From assembly GCA_903896775.1 (NCBI GenBank), contig CAITZE010000492.1, positions 1 to 16,912 on the forward strand: a DNA stretch of 16,912 bases, written 5' to 3'. Position numbers and translations under genes: made by a program. Below, in pieces: positions 1 to 7,382 of this stretch (positions are counted from its first letter, which is position 1; every line of letters starts with the position of its first letter). Source of the DNA: an uncultured bacterium. Lineage in GTDB: Bacteria; Pseudomonadota; Alphaproteobacteria; Rhodospirillales; Rhodospirillaceae. The notes beneath the pieces were generated by a model. That model saw nothing but the letters and a program-made list of their open reading frames with translations, ran no database searches and was not told the origin of the DNA.

Positions 1-358
1 ATCGTCCGACTCCTGCGCGATTCGTGCGCGAACGACCGGACCCGATGGCCTCGATCGGGCATCAGCGGTGCACTGATCGGCCATCCGAATAGGACTTTCG
101 CGAAAACAGCCTGGAGCAGAGATGGCCAAATTTTCCCCGTCAGGCTGTCATAAGTTCCATACTTTTAGGTTAACGCCTAAGCCCATGGTTCAATAGGCCA
201 GGAGTCGCAACCAGAGATGGCGACGACCCCATTTTTGGCCGCAGCTGACGCGGGCATTTTAGGATTTTGCCGAACCTTAAGGAATTTGTTACACCCTTTC
301 TAATCTTAGAGGGCCCGTTTCCATTGGGGGATAGGGGTCGCATACGGGACAAACCAGA
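1..358. other. Left-edge stretch without a recognisable gene
   Basis: I see no convincing gene here. Plus frame 1 is open from the edge to a TAA at 151-153, about 50 codons, but it resembles no family I know; it could be the tail of a gene beyond the edge. Small symmetric elements are present: TTTCGCGAAA at 96-105, and TTAGG (165-169) with CCTAA (176-180) as 5-bp arms. TTAA-N7-GTTA at 277-291 is one base away from the CtrA half-site pattern TTAA-N7-TTAA. The lower-GC stretch from about 240 to 310 is where a promoter for the gene at 359 would be expected, but no clean -35/-10 pair can be named. Confidence 0.4.
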
Positions 359-2077
359 ATGGAAGTCCTCGGACGCGCGCAATTCGAGATTCAGCTCCAT
401 AAGGGCGGACGGTGGGCCATTTTCGAGGTCGTACCGACCGAGGAGACTGCGCGCCGTAAGGCTGCCGACCTTCTGGCCATGAAGACCACCGAAGGCGTGC
501 GCATCATCAAGGAATCACAATTCGGCAGCGGCGAACGCCGCGAGACCGAAATCTTCAAGCAATTGAAGAGCGTCAGTAAGGATGAAGACTTTTCCATCAC
601 CCCGGTAGACGAAGCGCCGGTGTGTGAGAAGGTCACGGACTACTACCAGACGGCGGCGCGCACGACGATGGCGCGGGTGTTTACCAAGTATCTCGATAAG
701 CAGGAGATGACGCCGTTTGAGTTGCTGCACAGCCACAAGAACCTCAAGCGCATGCTCAATCTCGATACCATGGTGCCGTCGGCCGTGGACAAAATCGCAA
801 GCCTGCATGCGCGTGTCACCGGCGTCGATGCCCGTAAACGCAAAGATGTGATTTACGCTGCCGTCGAAGCCATCGCCAAACGCGCCCGCGAAGTCGATAG
901 CAAAGAGCTGCCGGAATTAAAGAACAGCACGCTCGACGAGTTGTGGCGCCGCATGGACGCCCGCGTCAGCGATATCGAAGAACGCAGTTATCTCGCCCAC
1001 GTCGCTTTTGTGCGTACCACGGTCAACTGGACCGGCTGGCTCGGCAAGATGACTCAGCTTCTGCCCATGGCGCAGTCGCAGCAGGACGAACGCGCCCGCG
1101 CCATGGTCGATGAAATGCTGGCCGACATCTTTGTCGCCAAAACTGTGATTAAGGATGTTATCGGCGTCTCCAAGCATTTAGGCGATGCCATGATGCGCGT
1201 GCTCGATTTGCTTGAAGGCAAATGCAAACCGACAAAATTCGCTGTTGAGGAATTGGTCGCGCTGCTCAATCAACTTTTCGCAGCGGATTTATTGCCCCGG
1301 TCCAAAAACATTTTGTTTGATCGTCTGGAGCGAGATATGGCCAGCTCCGTGCGCCTGACCAACAGCGAAGACCCGGCTGCGGATAAGCTGTTCTTCGATA
1401 CCATTCTTGACCGTGTGGTCACCGATCATGGTGTGATGGGCGGCCGCCCCATGGCCAAGGGCCTGACCGAACGCTGGGCGCGCTTGAGCAATATCGGCGG
1501 CGCGACGGGACGCAAACGCGCCATGGAAGGCGTGCGCGATAAGTTTATGTCCGGCAAACGCAAATTCATCTACCTGCTGGCCATGTACGACCCCAATACC
1601 GACGCCGAAATGAAAGGCCTGATTGAAAATCAGTTGCGCGATCTTGGCGGGCAGCTCAATACCATTCAGAAAATCGCACCTGAAGCCCGCACGGAAAAAG
1701 CCCGTCTCCAAGAAGTCTGCGGTATGCAGCGCCTTGTGCTGGATTCGAAACTGCCTGACCGTCTGCGCGATCCCGTATCTATGAAATTCGACGAATTGGT
1801 CTCCGACTATATTATTTCACAAGGCGTCATCGAGCGGTTGGACGACAAGCGTCTGCCGTTCCGCGATCGCGCGACGCGCCTGGTGACATTCTGTGCCTCC
1901 GGCGTGCTGACCGTCGGGCGGGCTACCACGATTGCCCGAGATACCGTTGTATCTTATTTGCGGCGTAAAGATTTTATCGCCGCGCTCACCGAAGATATTC
2001 CCGAGGCTTTCGAAAAAGAAAACGCCATCAAGGAATTTTACGGGCTGTTGGCGAAGACGGGCTTTGATGTGAAGTAA
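359..2077 (+). CDS. Conserved-looking alphaproteobacterial protein of unknown function (572 aa)
   Basis: I do not recognise a named family with a known job. The first 65 or so residues (FEIQLHKGGRWAIFEV, then VRIIKESQF) look like a small N-terminal domain that I recall from hypothetical proteins of alphaproteobacteria. The rest appears alpha-helical, charged and soluble, with many Lys/Arg/Glu/Asp. There is no signal peptide, membrane segment or obvious catalytic motif. Codon use resembles the neighbouring genes, and the frame is open across the whole length, so the gene itself is well supported. The start is the first ATG of the frame; the upstream GGGAC is only a weak ribosome site. The stop lies 50 bp inside the 3' end of the convergent bufC gene. 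A cytoplasmic scaffold or regulatory role would be a guess. Confidence 0.8.
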   Translation: MEVLGRAQFEIQLHKGGRWAIFEVVPTEETARRKAADLLAMKTTEGVRIIKESQFGSGERRETEIFKQLKSVSKDEDFSITPVDEAPVCEKVTDYYQTAARTTMARVFTKYLDKQEMTPFELLHSHKNLKRMLNLDTMVPSAVDKIASLHARVTGVDARKRKDVIYAAVEAIAKRAREVDSKELPELKNSTLDELWRRMDARVSDIEERSYLAHVAFVRTTVNWTGWLGKMTQLLPMAQSQQDERARAMVDEMLADIFVAKTVIKDVIGVSKHLGDAMMRVLDLLEGKCKPTKFAVEELVALLNQLFAADLLPRSKNILFDRLERDMASSVRLTNSEDPAADKLFFDTILDRVVTDHGVMGGRPMAKGLTERWARLSNIGGATGRKRAMEGVRDKFMSGKRKFIYLLAMYDPNTDAEMKGLIENQLRDLGGQLNTIQKIAPEARTEKARLQEVCGMQRLVLDSKLPDRLRDPVSMKFDELVSDYIISQGVIERLDDKRLPFRDRATRLVTFCASGVLTVGRATTIARDTVVSYLRRKDFIAALTEDIPEAFEKENAIKEFYGLLAKTGFDVK

Positions 2078-2849
2078 GCTCGTTCTGAAAGACGCCGGCG
2101 ACAAAGTACGCCTGCAAAGCCGCTTGCACGTCAAAACTAGCATCCACCTCCAACGCGATATCGACGGCTTCTTTCAAAGTCTTTCCTGCATATATCGCGG
2201 CGACAAGTGCTGCGTCTGCGGGCGCGAGGGCGCGCACGGCGACATGATGCTGGGCCCGCGAAACCAGCGCCGTTTGGCCTTCGGTCATATCGATTTCGGG
2301 AGTATTCACGACGGCGGGCTGATTGATTTCCCAGATGCGGTGAATCGGAAAGCGCGATGTGATCAGTCGTGTTGCCGGGTGCCATCGCAAAACTGTTTGC
2401 GCCATAACGTCGGGAGACAGAGCCGCAAGGCGCGCCGGATCGAGTGGGGCTGCATCGGCAGCGAAGTAGGATTCATTCTTGGCCCATTCCAGCCGCGCGA
2501 CGTCGGCAAGGTAAGGTAAGCGCCGCGCAACATCCTGCGTTGCAATGAATTGCGCGAACCCGCCGCCGTAAGTCAGAAGCTGCGGCGCCGTCGGCGGGGC
2601 AGTGCTCACGAAGCGGCCGGCGAGATTTGCAAAAAATTCCGGGCCGATCACTCGTTGCGTGACCGGAAAGGCCGCCACCAGCACCTCGAGCAGTCCACCC
2701 TGGATCGTGTTGCGATAAACCGCGATGCGTGTGGCGATGAGCCCGTCCGAATTCACAAATGAAGTGAGTGGCGTGTCGTTGGAGCCTAGTACGGCCTCGC
2801 GAAAGCGCCGCTGGATGTCGGATAGATCTAGGTGAGCGCTAGCCGGCAT
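2028..2849 (-). CDS. bufC: DUF2063 protein, bufferin maturation partner BufC/HvfC
   Basis: This is a DUF2063-type protein of 273 residues. Family hallmarks are RIAVYRNT near residue 40, FPVTQRVIG and FFANLAGRF soon after, then LPYLADVARLEWA in the middle. In bufferin and related systems the DUF2063 protein is thought to act as the recognition partner of the DUF692 enzyme that modifies the cysteine-rich precursor. It follows the DUF692 gene directly, the two overlapping by 11 bp (2839-2849), as expected for translational coupling. I chose ATG at 2849, with an AGAG ribosome site seven bases upstream; a TTG two codons earlier is possible but less likely. The C-terminal tail, rich in Ser and Pro, is encoded opposite the end of the 572-residue gene. 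The protein is cytoplasmic by appearance. The family call is firm; the detailed role is inherited from family knowledge. Confidence 0.88.
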   Translation of the reverse strand: MPASAHLDLSDIQRRFREAVLGSNDTPLTSFVNSDGLIATRIAVYRNTIQGGLLEVLVAAFPVTQRVIGPEFFANLAGRFVSTAPPTAPQLLTYGGGFAQFIATQDVARRLPYLADVARLEWAKNESYFAADAAPLDPARLAALSPDVMAQTVLRWHPATRLITSRFPIHRIWEINQPAVVNTPEIDMTEGQTALVSRAQHHVAVRALAPADAALVAAIYAGKTLKEAVDIALEVDASFDVQAALQAYFVAGVFQNELTSHQSPSSPTARKIP

Positions 2850-3714
2850 GAACAATCTCTCGTGTTACGCTATCGAGAATGGTTTGCGCGGCTGCAGCCT
2901 CGCGCAACAGCACGGGAAGTTCAGGAAGATCGCGGTCCCATTCGATCAGTGTCGGACGTGAACCGTTGTTGCGAATGAAGGTGGCGTATAGTTCCCAGAC
3001 GGGATCGGAAACTTTCGCCCCATGTGTGTCGATCAGGACGCGGGTTTCGCCAGCGCCAACTTCTGTGTATCCGGCCAAATGAATTTCTCCCACAGCATCA
3101 TAGGGAATGGCTTTGAGATACGCGGCAGCATCGAAGCCGTTATTCACTGCGCTGACGTAAACATTGTTGATGTCCAAAAGCAGGCCGCAGCCCGTGCGTT
3201 CGACAACGTGACTTAAAAATTCCGGCTCGGTCATGGTGGACTCGCCGAACCGTAAATAGCCCGACGGATTTTCCACGAGGATGCGGCGCCCAAAGGCGTT
3301 CTGTGCGGTATCGATATTGCGGCAGATCACCGCGAGCGTTGCGGCGGTATAAGGCATTGGCAAAAGGTCGTTGAGATAAACGCCGTCTGTCACGCTCCAC
3401 GACAGATGCTCGGAGACGAGACAGGGCTTCACGCGCGCGAACAAACGCTTGAGTCGTGCGAGGTGATCGAGATCGAGGCCGTCCGCCGAGCCCAGGGACA
3501 AGCCGACGCCGTGACAGCTCACGGGATAACGCGCCGCCACCGCATCCAGCATCGCAAGCCGTGGTCCGCCGTCGCAGAGAAAATTCTCGCTGTGGATTTC
3601 AATCCAAGGTGCGATCAATGCGCCGGGTGCTGTAGCGGCGAAAGCGGCCATATGCGGCGTACGCAATCCGACGCCCGCGGCAACGGGAACGCCCGCATCT
3701 GGAATCCGCACCAC
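2839..3714 (-). CDS. bufB: DUF692 multinuclear iron oxidase (MNIO), bufferin-modifying enzyme BufB
   Basis: This is a full-length DUF692 protein (291 aa) of the MbnB/HvfB/BufB group. Enzymes of this family hold two or three iron ions in a TIM-barrel-like fold and oxidatively modify cysteines of a peptide precursor; in bufferins this gives thiooxazole groups. Metal-ligand motifs are all present: HSENF (41-45), CHGVGLSLGS with H68, SEHLSW with H103, VENPSGY with E148, DINNVYVSA with D181 and N184, EIHLAGY with H212, DTHG with D229/H231, and IEWD with E258. The start is a GTG at 3714, three bases after the bufA stop, with a strong GGAGG site seven bases upstream; the overlapping ATG at 3718 is in another frame. 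The substrate is very probably the bufA product encoded just upstream. Confidence 0.93.
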   Translation of the reverse strand: MVRIPDAGVPVAAGVGLRTPHMAAFAATAPGALIAPWIEIHSENFLCDGGPRLAMLDAVAARYPVSCHGVGLSLGSADGLDLDHLARLKRLFARVKPCLVSEHLSWSVTDGVYLNDLLPMPYTAATLAVICRNIDTAQNAFGRRILVENPSGYLRFGESTMTEPEFLSHVVERTGCGLLLDINNVYVSAVNNGFDAAAYLKAIPYDAVGEIHLAGYTEVGAGETRVLIDTHGAKVSDPVWELYATFIRNNGSRPTLIEWDRDLPELPVLLREAAAAQTILDSVTREIVHAG

Positions 3715-3717
3715 CCA

Positions 3718-4035
3718 TTATCCTCCGGTGGTGCCGTCCTTGGCCGGGGCGGGTTTTGGATCGGCAAAGGCTGTCAGCTGGCCGCCCATTTTTAGACAGG
3801 TGCCGGCTTCCACCAGCATCCAATCCTGACCGCTGCTGTTAACCGCAGCCAGACCGCCGCATGTATGGCTATCGTTGGCGCAGCCGTTCTCGCCGGCCTT
3901 GGCGACCCCGTAACACTGCTCTCTGCCGGGGCCCGTCGCATCCGACATGGTCGGAGGTTTATTGATGTCGAGCGCCACCGCGCCGGCGACAGCGGCGGCT
4001 CCAACGACGGCGAGGGCCAGAACTTTGTTGTCCAT
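3718..4035 (-). CDS. bufA1: Bufferin precursor (DUF2282, BufA1 family)
   Basis: This is a 105-residue precursor of the DUF2282 (BufA1) type. An N-terminal hydrophobic stretch (residues 5-22) looks like an export signal. The mature part carries the family signature CYGVAKAGENGCAND-HTCGG, followed by WMLVEAGTCLKMGG, giving four cysteines (C41, C52, C59, C80), the usual number. Bufferins are periplasmic ribosomally made, modified proteins that bind copper and protect against metal excess. The tail is Pro/Lys/Gly-rich. ATG 4035 has an upstream GGAAGA site; a longer reading of the frame to 4233 has no family similarity and I rejected it. It is the first gene of a bufA-bufB-bufC operon. No DoxX-type bufD gene is seen nearby. 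The promoter must lie in 4036-4206. Confidence 0.92.
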   Translation of the reverse strand: MDNKVLALAVVGAAAVAGAVALDINKPPTMSDATGPGREQCYGVAKAGENGCANDSHTCGGLAAVNSSGQDWMLVEAGTCLKMGGQLTAFADPKPAPAKDGTTGG

Positions 4036-4100
4036 AGAGTTTTCTTCCGTGTGCAAGCGGGCGTATGTAGCAGGCCGATAGCATAGGCCAAGAGCGCGTG

Positions 4101-4163
4101 CGCGAAAACCGCAACCCCGCGTTATTGCTGTATCTTCGCGAAAACTGCAATATTTGTAATATT
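4101..4163. promoter_or_regulatory. Divergent control region: 14-bp direct repeats and AT palindrome
   Basis: Between the divergent bufA1 and acyl-ligase genes lie two copies of CGCGAAAAC(C/T)GCAA, at 4101-4114 and 4137-4150, differing at one base and 36 bp apart. The second copy runs into AATATT-TGT-AATATT (4149-4163), an AT-rich dyad. The second copy also contains the self-complementary TTCGCGAA. Such an arrangement suggests binding sites for a regulator of one or both genes, but no known regulator's consensus was recognised. I looked for the Caulobacter SigF-type promoter (GTAACC, then CGAA) ahead of bufA1 and did not find it. Confidence 0.45.
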
Positions 4164-4189
4164 CGGTGAGTTGACCCTCGCAGACATTT

Positions 4190-4198
4190 TGTGGACAA
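4190..4198 (-). promoter_or_regulatory. DnaA-box-like 9-mer before the acyl ligase start
   Basis: Read on the minus strand this is TTGTCCACA, one base away from the DnaA box TTATCCACA. It sits eight bases before the ATG at 4207. Taken alone it would be unremarkable; a perfect box lies in front of the acyl carrier protein gene of the same pathway. Confidence 0.25.
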
Positions 4199-4206
4199 CG
4201 CCTCTT

Positions 4207-6000
4207 ATGGTGACACCCTCCGCACTGCCGCAAACCGAGCCCTCCGTTTCAACCGCTGTCCCTTTGCGGCCGACGCCAAGCTCCACGCCCAACCTGCCAA
4301 AACGGCTGGCCGACTTCGCCACGCTCACAGAAGCCGTGGATTATGCCGCCAAGAGCGATGCGGGCTTCAATTTCTATTCGGCGCGCGGTGGCCTGGAAGC
4401 TGTCCAGACATATCGAGATTTACGCGAGCGAGCCGTAAGCCATGCCGTGCGCCTATCGGCTGCGGGGATCAAACCCGGTGAACGCGTAGCTCTGTTGGCC
4501 GCGACCGCGCCGGAATTCCTCACCCTGTTTTTTGCCTGCCAATACGCAGGCATCATTCCCGTGCCTATGCCGTTGCCGACAGCTTTCGGCCGCCGCGAGG
4601 CTTACATCGATCAAATCAAAGGTCAGATGGTTTCGTCGGGCGCGCGCATGGCGTTGGGTCCGGCGGAGTTTTTACCTTTAGTGCAGGAAGCCGCAGTGGG
4701 CATGCCGCTCGCCTTGATCGGATCGCTCACAGACGTCACCGCGCTACCTGAAGGCCAGGGCACATTGAAGCCCGGCAGCGCGTTCGATCTTTCTTATATC
4801 CAGTACAGCTCCGGTTCGACGCGCTTTCCGACCGGCGTCATGGTGACTCACGCGAGCCTCATGGCGAATTGTCACGGCATGAACAAATATGGCGTGCGCA
4901 ATCAACCGGGCGAACGCGCGACATCGTGGTTGCCGTTCTTCCACGACATGGGCCTCGTGGGTTTCATGCTGGGTGCGACGACCAGCCAATCCTCGGTGGA
5001 TTATTTAGCGACGGAAGACTTTGCACGGCGCCCGCTGACCTGGCTGAAAATTATCAGCGAAAATCAGGGCACGATGTCTTACGCGCCGTCATTCGGTTAC
5101 GAACTTTGCGCGCGGCGCGTCTCGAGCATGGCGGAAGGATCGCTTGGGCTCGATCTTTCGTCGTGGAAAGTCGCCGGCATCGGCGGCGAGATGATCAAGC
5201 CGAATGTCATGCAAGCCTTCGCCGACGCCTTCAAGCCTTACGGATTTTCGGACAAGGCCTTCTGCGCGAGCTACGGCTTGGCGGAGGCTGTGCTTGCCGT
5301 GAGCTTCTCCGACCGCGACAAGGGTATGCACGTCGATCTCGTCGACAAAGACGCGTTGGAAGACAATCGCGCCGAGCCGGTTACCAATGGCAGCGAGGGC
5401 CGCGCCTTTGTCACATGCGGCAAAGTCCTGCCGGATCAGCGCTTGGAAATTCGCGATGCGTCGGGTGCTGTGCTGGGTGAGCGCCGCGTCGGCCGGGTTT
5501 TCGTGATCGGCGACAGTATCATGAAGGGCTACTTCAATGCTCCCGAAGCCACCGCCGAAGCGCTGAAAGATGGTTGGCTGGATACGGGCGATCTCGGCTA
5601 CTGGATCGGCAAGGACCTCGTCATTGTCGGGCGCGCCAAGGACATGATGATCGTCAACGGCCGTAACGTCTGGCCACAGGACATCGAATGGACCGTGGAA
5701 CACATCGACGGCCTGAAGTCCGGCGACGCCGCGGCGATCTTGCTCGCTAACGCCGACGGCAGTGACCGGCCGGCCATTCTCGTGCAGTGCCGTCCCACCG
5801 AACCCGCCGAACGCACACGCATCGCCGCCGAAGTCCGCGCGCGGGTGCAAGAGTCCGTTGGCGTCACCTGCGAAGTCATCTTGGTGCCGGCCCGCAGCTT
5901 GCCAAAAACCACATCCGGCAAGCTCGCACGCGGCCGCGCCAAATCCATGTTCGTCGCGGGTGAGATTTCCGCCCTCGACAACGGCGCTCCGGCCGCCTGA
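4207..6000 (+). CDS. aasR: Fatty acyl-AMP ligase / acyl-ACP synthetase for sphingolipid synthesis
   Basis: This is an adenylate-forming enzyme of 597 residues in the fatty acyl-AMP ligase class. It is expected to activate a fatty acid with ATP and load it on the dedicated acyl carrier protein encoded downstream. Visible motifs are SSGSTRFPTG (201-210, ATP/phosphate loop), ASYGLAEAVLAVSF, DTGDLGYW, GRAKDMMIVNGRNVWPQD and LPKTTSGKLARG with the C-terminal catalytic Lys about residue 572. The loop has Thr where many family members have Lys (PKG). The order ligase, reductase, ACP, Spt matches Caulobacter CCNA_01223-01220, the basis of the symbol. I preferred ATG 4207 over TTG 4171, whose GGTGAG touches the start codon; the true start is not certain. 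The first 40 residues are Pro/Ser/Thr-rich and probably disordered. It is six bases from the next gene. Confidence 0.87.
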   Translation: MVTPSALPQTEPSVSTAVPLRPTPSSTPNLPKRLADFATLTEAVDYAAKSDAGFNFYSARGGLEAVQTYRDLRERAVSHAVRLSAAGIKPGERVALLAATAPEFLTLFFACQYAGIIPVPMPLPTAFGRREAYIDQIKGQMVSSGARMALGPAEFLPLVQEAAVGMPLALIGSLTDVTALPEGQGTLKPGSAFDLSYIQYSSGSTRFPTGVMVTHASLMANCHGMNKYGVRNQPGERATSWLPFFHDMGLVGFMLGATTSQSSVDYLATEDFARRPLTWLKIISENQGTMSYAPSFGYELCARRVSSMAEGSLGLDLSSWKVAGIGGEMIKPNVMQAFADAFKPYGFSDKAFCASYGLAEAVLAVSFSDRDKGMHVDLVDKDALEDNRAEPVTNGSEGRAFVTCGKVLPDQRLEIRDASGAVLGERRVGRVFVIGDSIMKGYFNAPEATAEALKDGWLDTGDLGYWIGKDLVIVGRAKDMMIVNGRNVWPQDIEWTVEHIDGLKSGDAAAILLANADGSDRPAILVQCRPTEPAERTRIAAEVRARVQESVGVTCEVILVPARSLPKTTSGKLARGRAKSMFVAGEISALDNGAPAA

Positions 6001-6006
6001 TCCATC

Positions 6007-6969
6007 ATGACCCTTCCCCTTGTGGCGGTAACCGGCGCGACAGGCTTTATCGGCCGGCGCGTCGTTCGTGCGCTGGTGGAAAAGGGATGCAACGTCCGCG
6101 CACTCGCCCGGCGCTTGCCTGCCGGGGAACAAGCCGACGCCAACGACGCCGTGTCGTGGGTATTAGGCTCGCTTACCGACCGGGCAATCCTTGGCACGCT
6201 GGTACGTGATGCCATCGCCGTCGTGCATTGCGCGGGTGCCACTAAGGCCGTCGACCGCGACGCATTTTTCGCCGTCAACGGCACAGCCACGCGTCTTCTT
6301 GCCGAAATCTGCGCTGCGCAGACGGTGCCGCCGCGTTTCATCTATCTCTCGTCTTTGGCCGCGCGCGAACCACGTCTGTCTGCCTATGCCGCCAGTAAGC
6401 GGGCTGGGGAACAGGGTGTGCGCGCTTTCCAGTCCGGCCTTCCGGCCGTGATTTTGCGTCCGCCCGCGGTTTACGGCCCCGGCGACATGGAGACCCTCAA
6501 AATCTTCCAAATGGCTGCCAAGGGATTTGTGCTCGCCCCTATGGTGGACGGTGCCCGCATGTCCCTGGTTCATGTCGACGACGTCATCGGAGCCGTAATG
6601 GCGGCGTTGGAATTCCCTGAGACACCCGCCGACCCTGCCGCCGAGCCGATTGAATTCGACGACGGTGCTTTGGGGGGCCACACCTGGCCCGAAATCGCCG
6701 CTGCGGCGGGTGCGGCTTTGCGCATGACCCCCCGTTTGATCCCGGTCCCCGCCCCGGCGCTCTACCTCGCCGGCGCCGCCGCCAGCCTTTCGTCCTATTT
6801 GACCCGCCGTCCGACCGTGATGTCTTGGGGCAAAATACCCGAACTTTTGCATCCCAACTGGGTTTGCGCCAAAACCCCGTTCCCGGGCTATAAGCCCTTG
6901 TGGAACCTAGAAAAAGGCTTCAAAGACGCGGTCAGCTGGTACACCTCACAGGGGCTGTTAACATCGTAA
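6007..6969 (+). CDS. cerR: NAD(P)-dependent ceramide reductase (extended SDR)
   Basis: This extended short-chain dehydrogenase/reductase has 320 residues. The N-terminal Rossmann motif GATGFIG is at 10-16; the active-site Ser is in LSSLA (115-116) and the YAASK motif puts Tyr127 and Lys131 in place. VYGPGD and the LVHVDD segment are typical of the NAD-dependent epimerase subgroup. In Caulobacter the protein at this position reduces the 3-oxo group of the ceramide, acting after N-acylation, unlike eukaryotes. The assignment rests on family plus position between the acyl ligase and the ACP/Spt pair. It starts six bases after the ligase stop, so the two are surely cotranscribed. A hydrophobic stretch near 255-270 (LYLAGAAASL) may help it associate with the membrane. 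A general sugar epimerase is the alternative, made unlikely by context. Confidence 0.85.
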   Translation: MTLPLVAVTGATGFIGRRVVRALVEKGCNVRALARRLPAGEQADANDAVSWVLGSLTDRAILGTLVRDAIAVVHCAGATKAVDRDAFFAVNGTATRLLAEICAAQTVPPRFIYLSSLAAREPRLSAYAASKRAGEQGVRAFQSGLPAVILRPPAVYGPGDMETLKIFQMAAKGFVLAPMVDGARMSLVHVDDVIGAVMAALEFPETPADPAAEPIEFDDGALGGHTWPEIAAAAGAALRMTPRLIPVPAPALYLAGAAASLSSYLTRRPTVMSWGKIPELLHPNWVCAKTPFPGYKPLWNLEKGFKDAVSWYTSQGLLTS

Positions 6970-7032
6970 CGGCTGAGTTGATTTGTAACCGAGCCCTCCT
7001 TCCCGCACTCTGTCGTTAGCACCCGCAACATA

Positions 7033-7041
7033 TTATCCACA
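7033..7041 (+). promoter_or_regulatory. Perfect DnaA-box sequence upstream of the ACP gene
   Basis: TTATCCACA is an exact match to the consensus DnaA box. It lies 34 bp before the ATG of the ACP gene, in the 106-bp gap after cerR that probably holds a promoter for acp-spt. Whether DnaA binds here is unknown; a single 9-mer can occur by chance. Confidence 0.35.
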
Positions 7042-7075
7042 GACGCGGGCGCGGACGAGGAACGGTCTAAAGGAC

Positions 7076-7345
7076 ATGAACGCCCCCACCGGCGCTGAGC
7101 CGTCACCAGATACCTTGGCGGCTCTTTTCGAAATCCTGAAATCGTTCAACAAGGCCGGCGTCGCGCTGACGCCCGGGACAAGGTTCAGCGAGGACCTAAA
7201 TTTTGATTCCCTCGTTGTGATGGAGTTCATAGCCGTGGTTGAGGACGCTTTCGATATTTCGGTGCCTCTCAACACCTTGCCCGACGTGGCAACGATCAAC
7301 GACTTGGCCATCGCGGTTGAAAAAATTGTCGCCGAGAACACGTAA
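7076..7345 (+). CDS. acpR: Acyl carrier protein dedicated to sphingolipid synthesis
   Basis: This is a small acidic acyl carrier protein of 89 residues. The phosphopantetheine attachment site is Ser45 in NFDSLVVMEF, which fits the DSL motif. The helix II sequence VVEDAFDISVP is typical. It should receive a fatty acyl group from the acyl ligase two genes upstream and donate it to serine palmitoyltransferase encoded next, as proposed for the Caulobacter cluster. An AAAGGA ribosome site sits almost directly against the ATG (two-base spacing to AGGA), which is short but the best option. The gap of 106 bp after cerR suggests its own promoter; the gap to spt is only 37 bp. It is a specialised ACP, not the housekeeping AcpP, judging by sequence and place. 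Confidence 0.9.
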   Translation: MNAPTGAEPSPDTLAALFEILKSFNKAGVALTPGTRFSEDLNFDSLVVMEFIAVVEDAFDISVPLNTLPDVATINDLAIAVEKIVAENT

Positions 7346-7382
7346 CGCGAACGCGCAGAAAGTTTTTTAGGGAATTGTTTTC

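Noticed and set aside
41..59. CCCGAT...ATCGGG hairpin near the left edge as a terminator
   Set aside because: Arms are only 6 bp and no T-run follows on either strand.
277..291. A CtrA-like site TTAA-N7-GTTA upstream of the first gene
   Set aside because: One base differs from the pattern, and such short AT motifs are frequent; not enough to call it a site.
3718..4233. A longer start for the bufferin precursor at 4233
   Set aside because: The extra 66 residues are Cys/Arg-rich without a signal, and they would overlap the divergent promoter region; ATG 4035 gives the family N-terminus with a ribosome site.
5089..6132. A 347-codon minus-strand open frame opposite the acyl ligase
   Set aside because: It has no domain and is rich in His/Ala/Gly as usual for antisense frames; the plus strand encodes a clear ligase and reductase.
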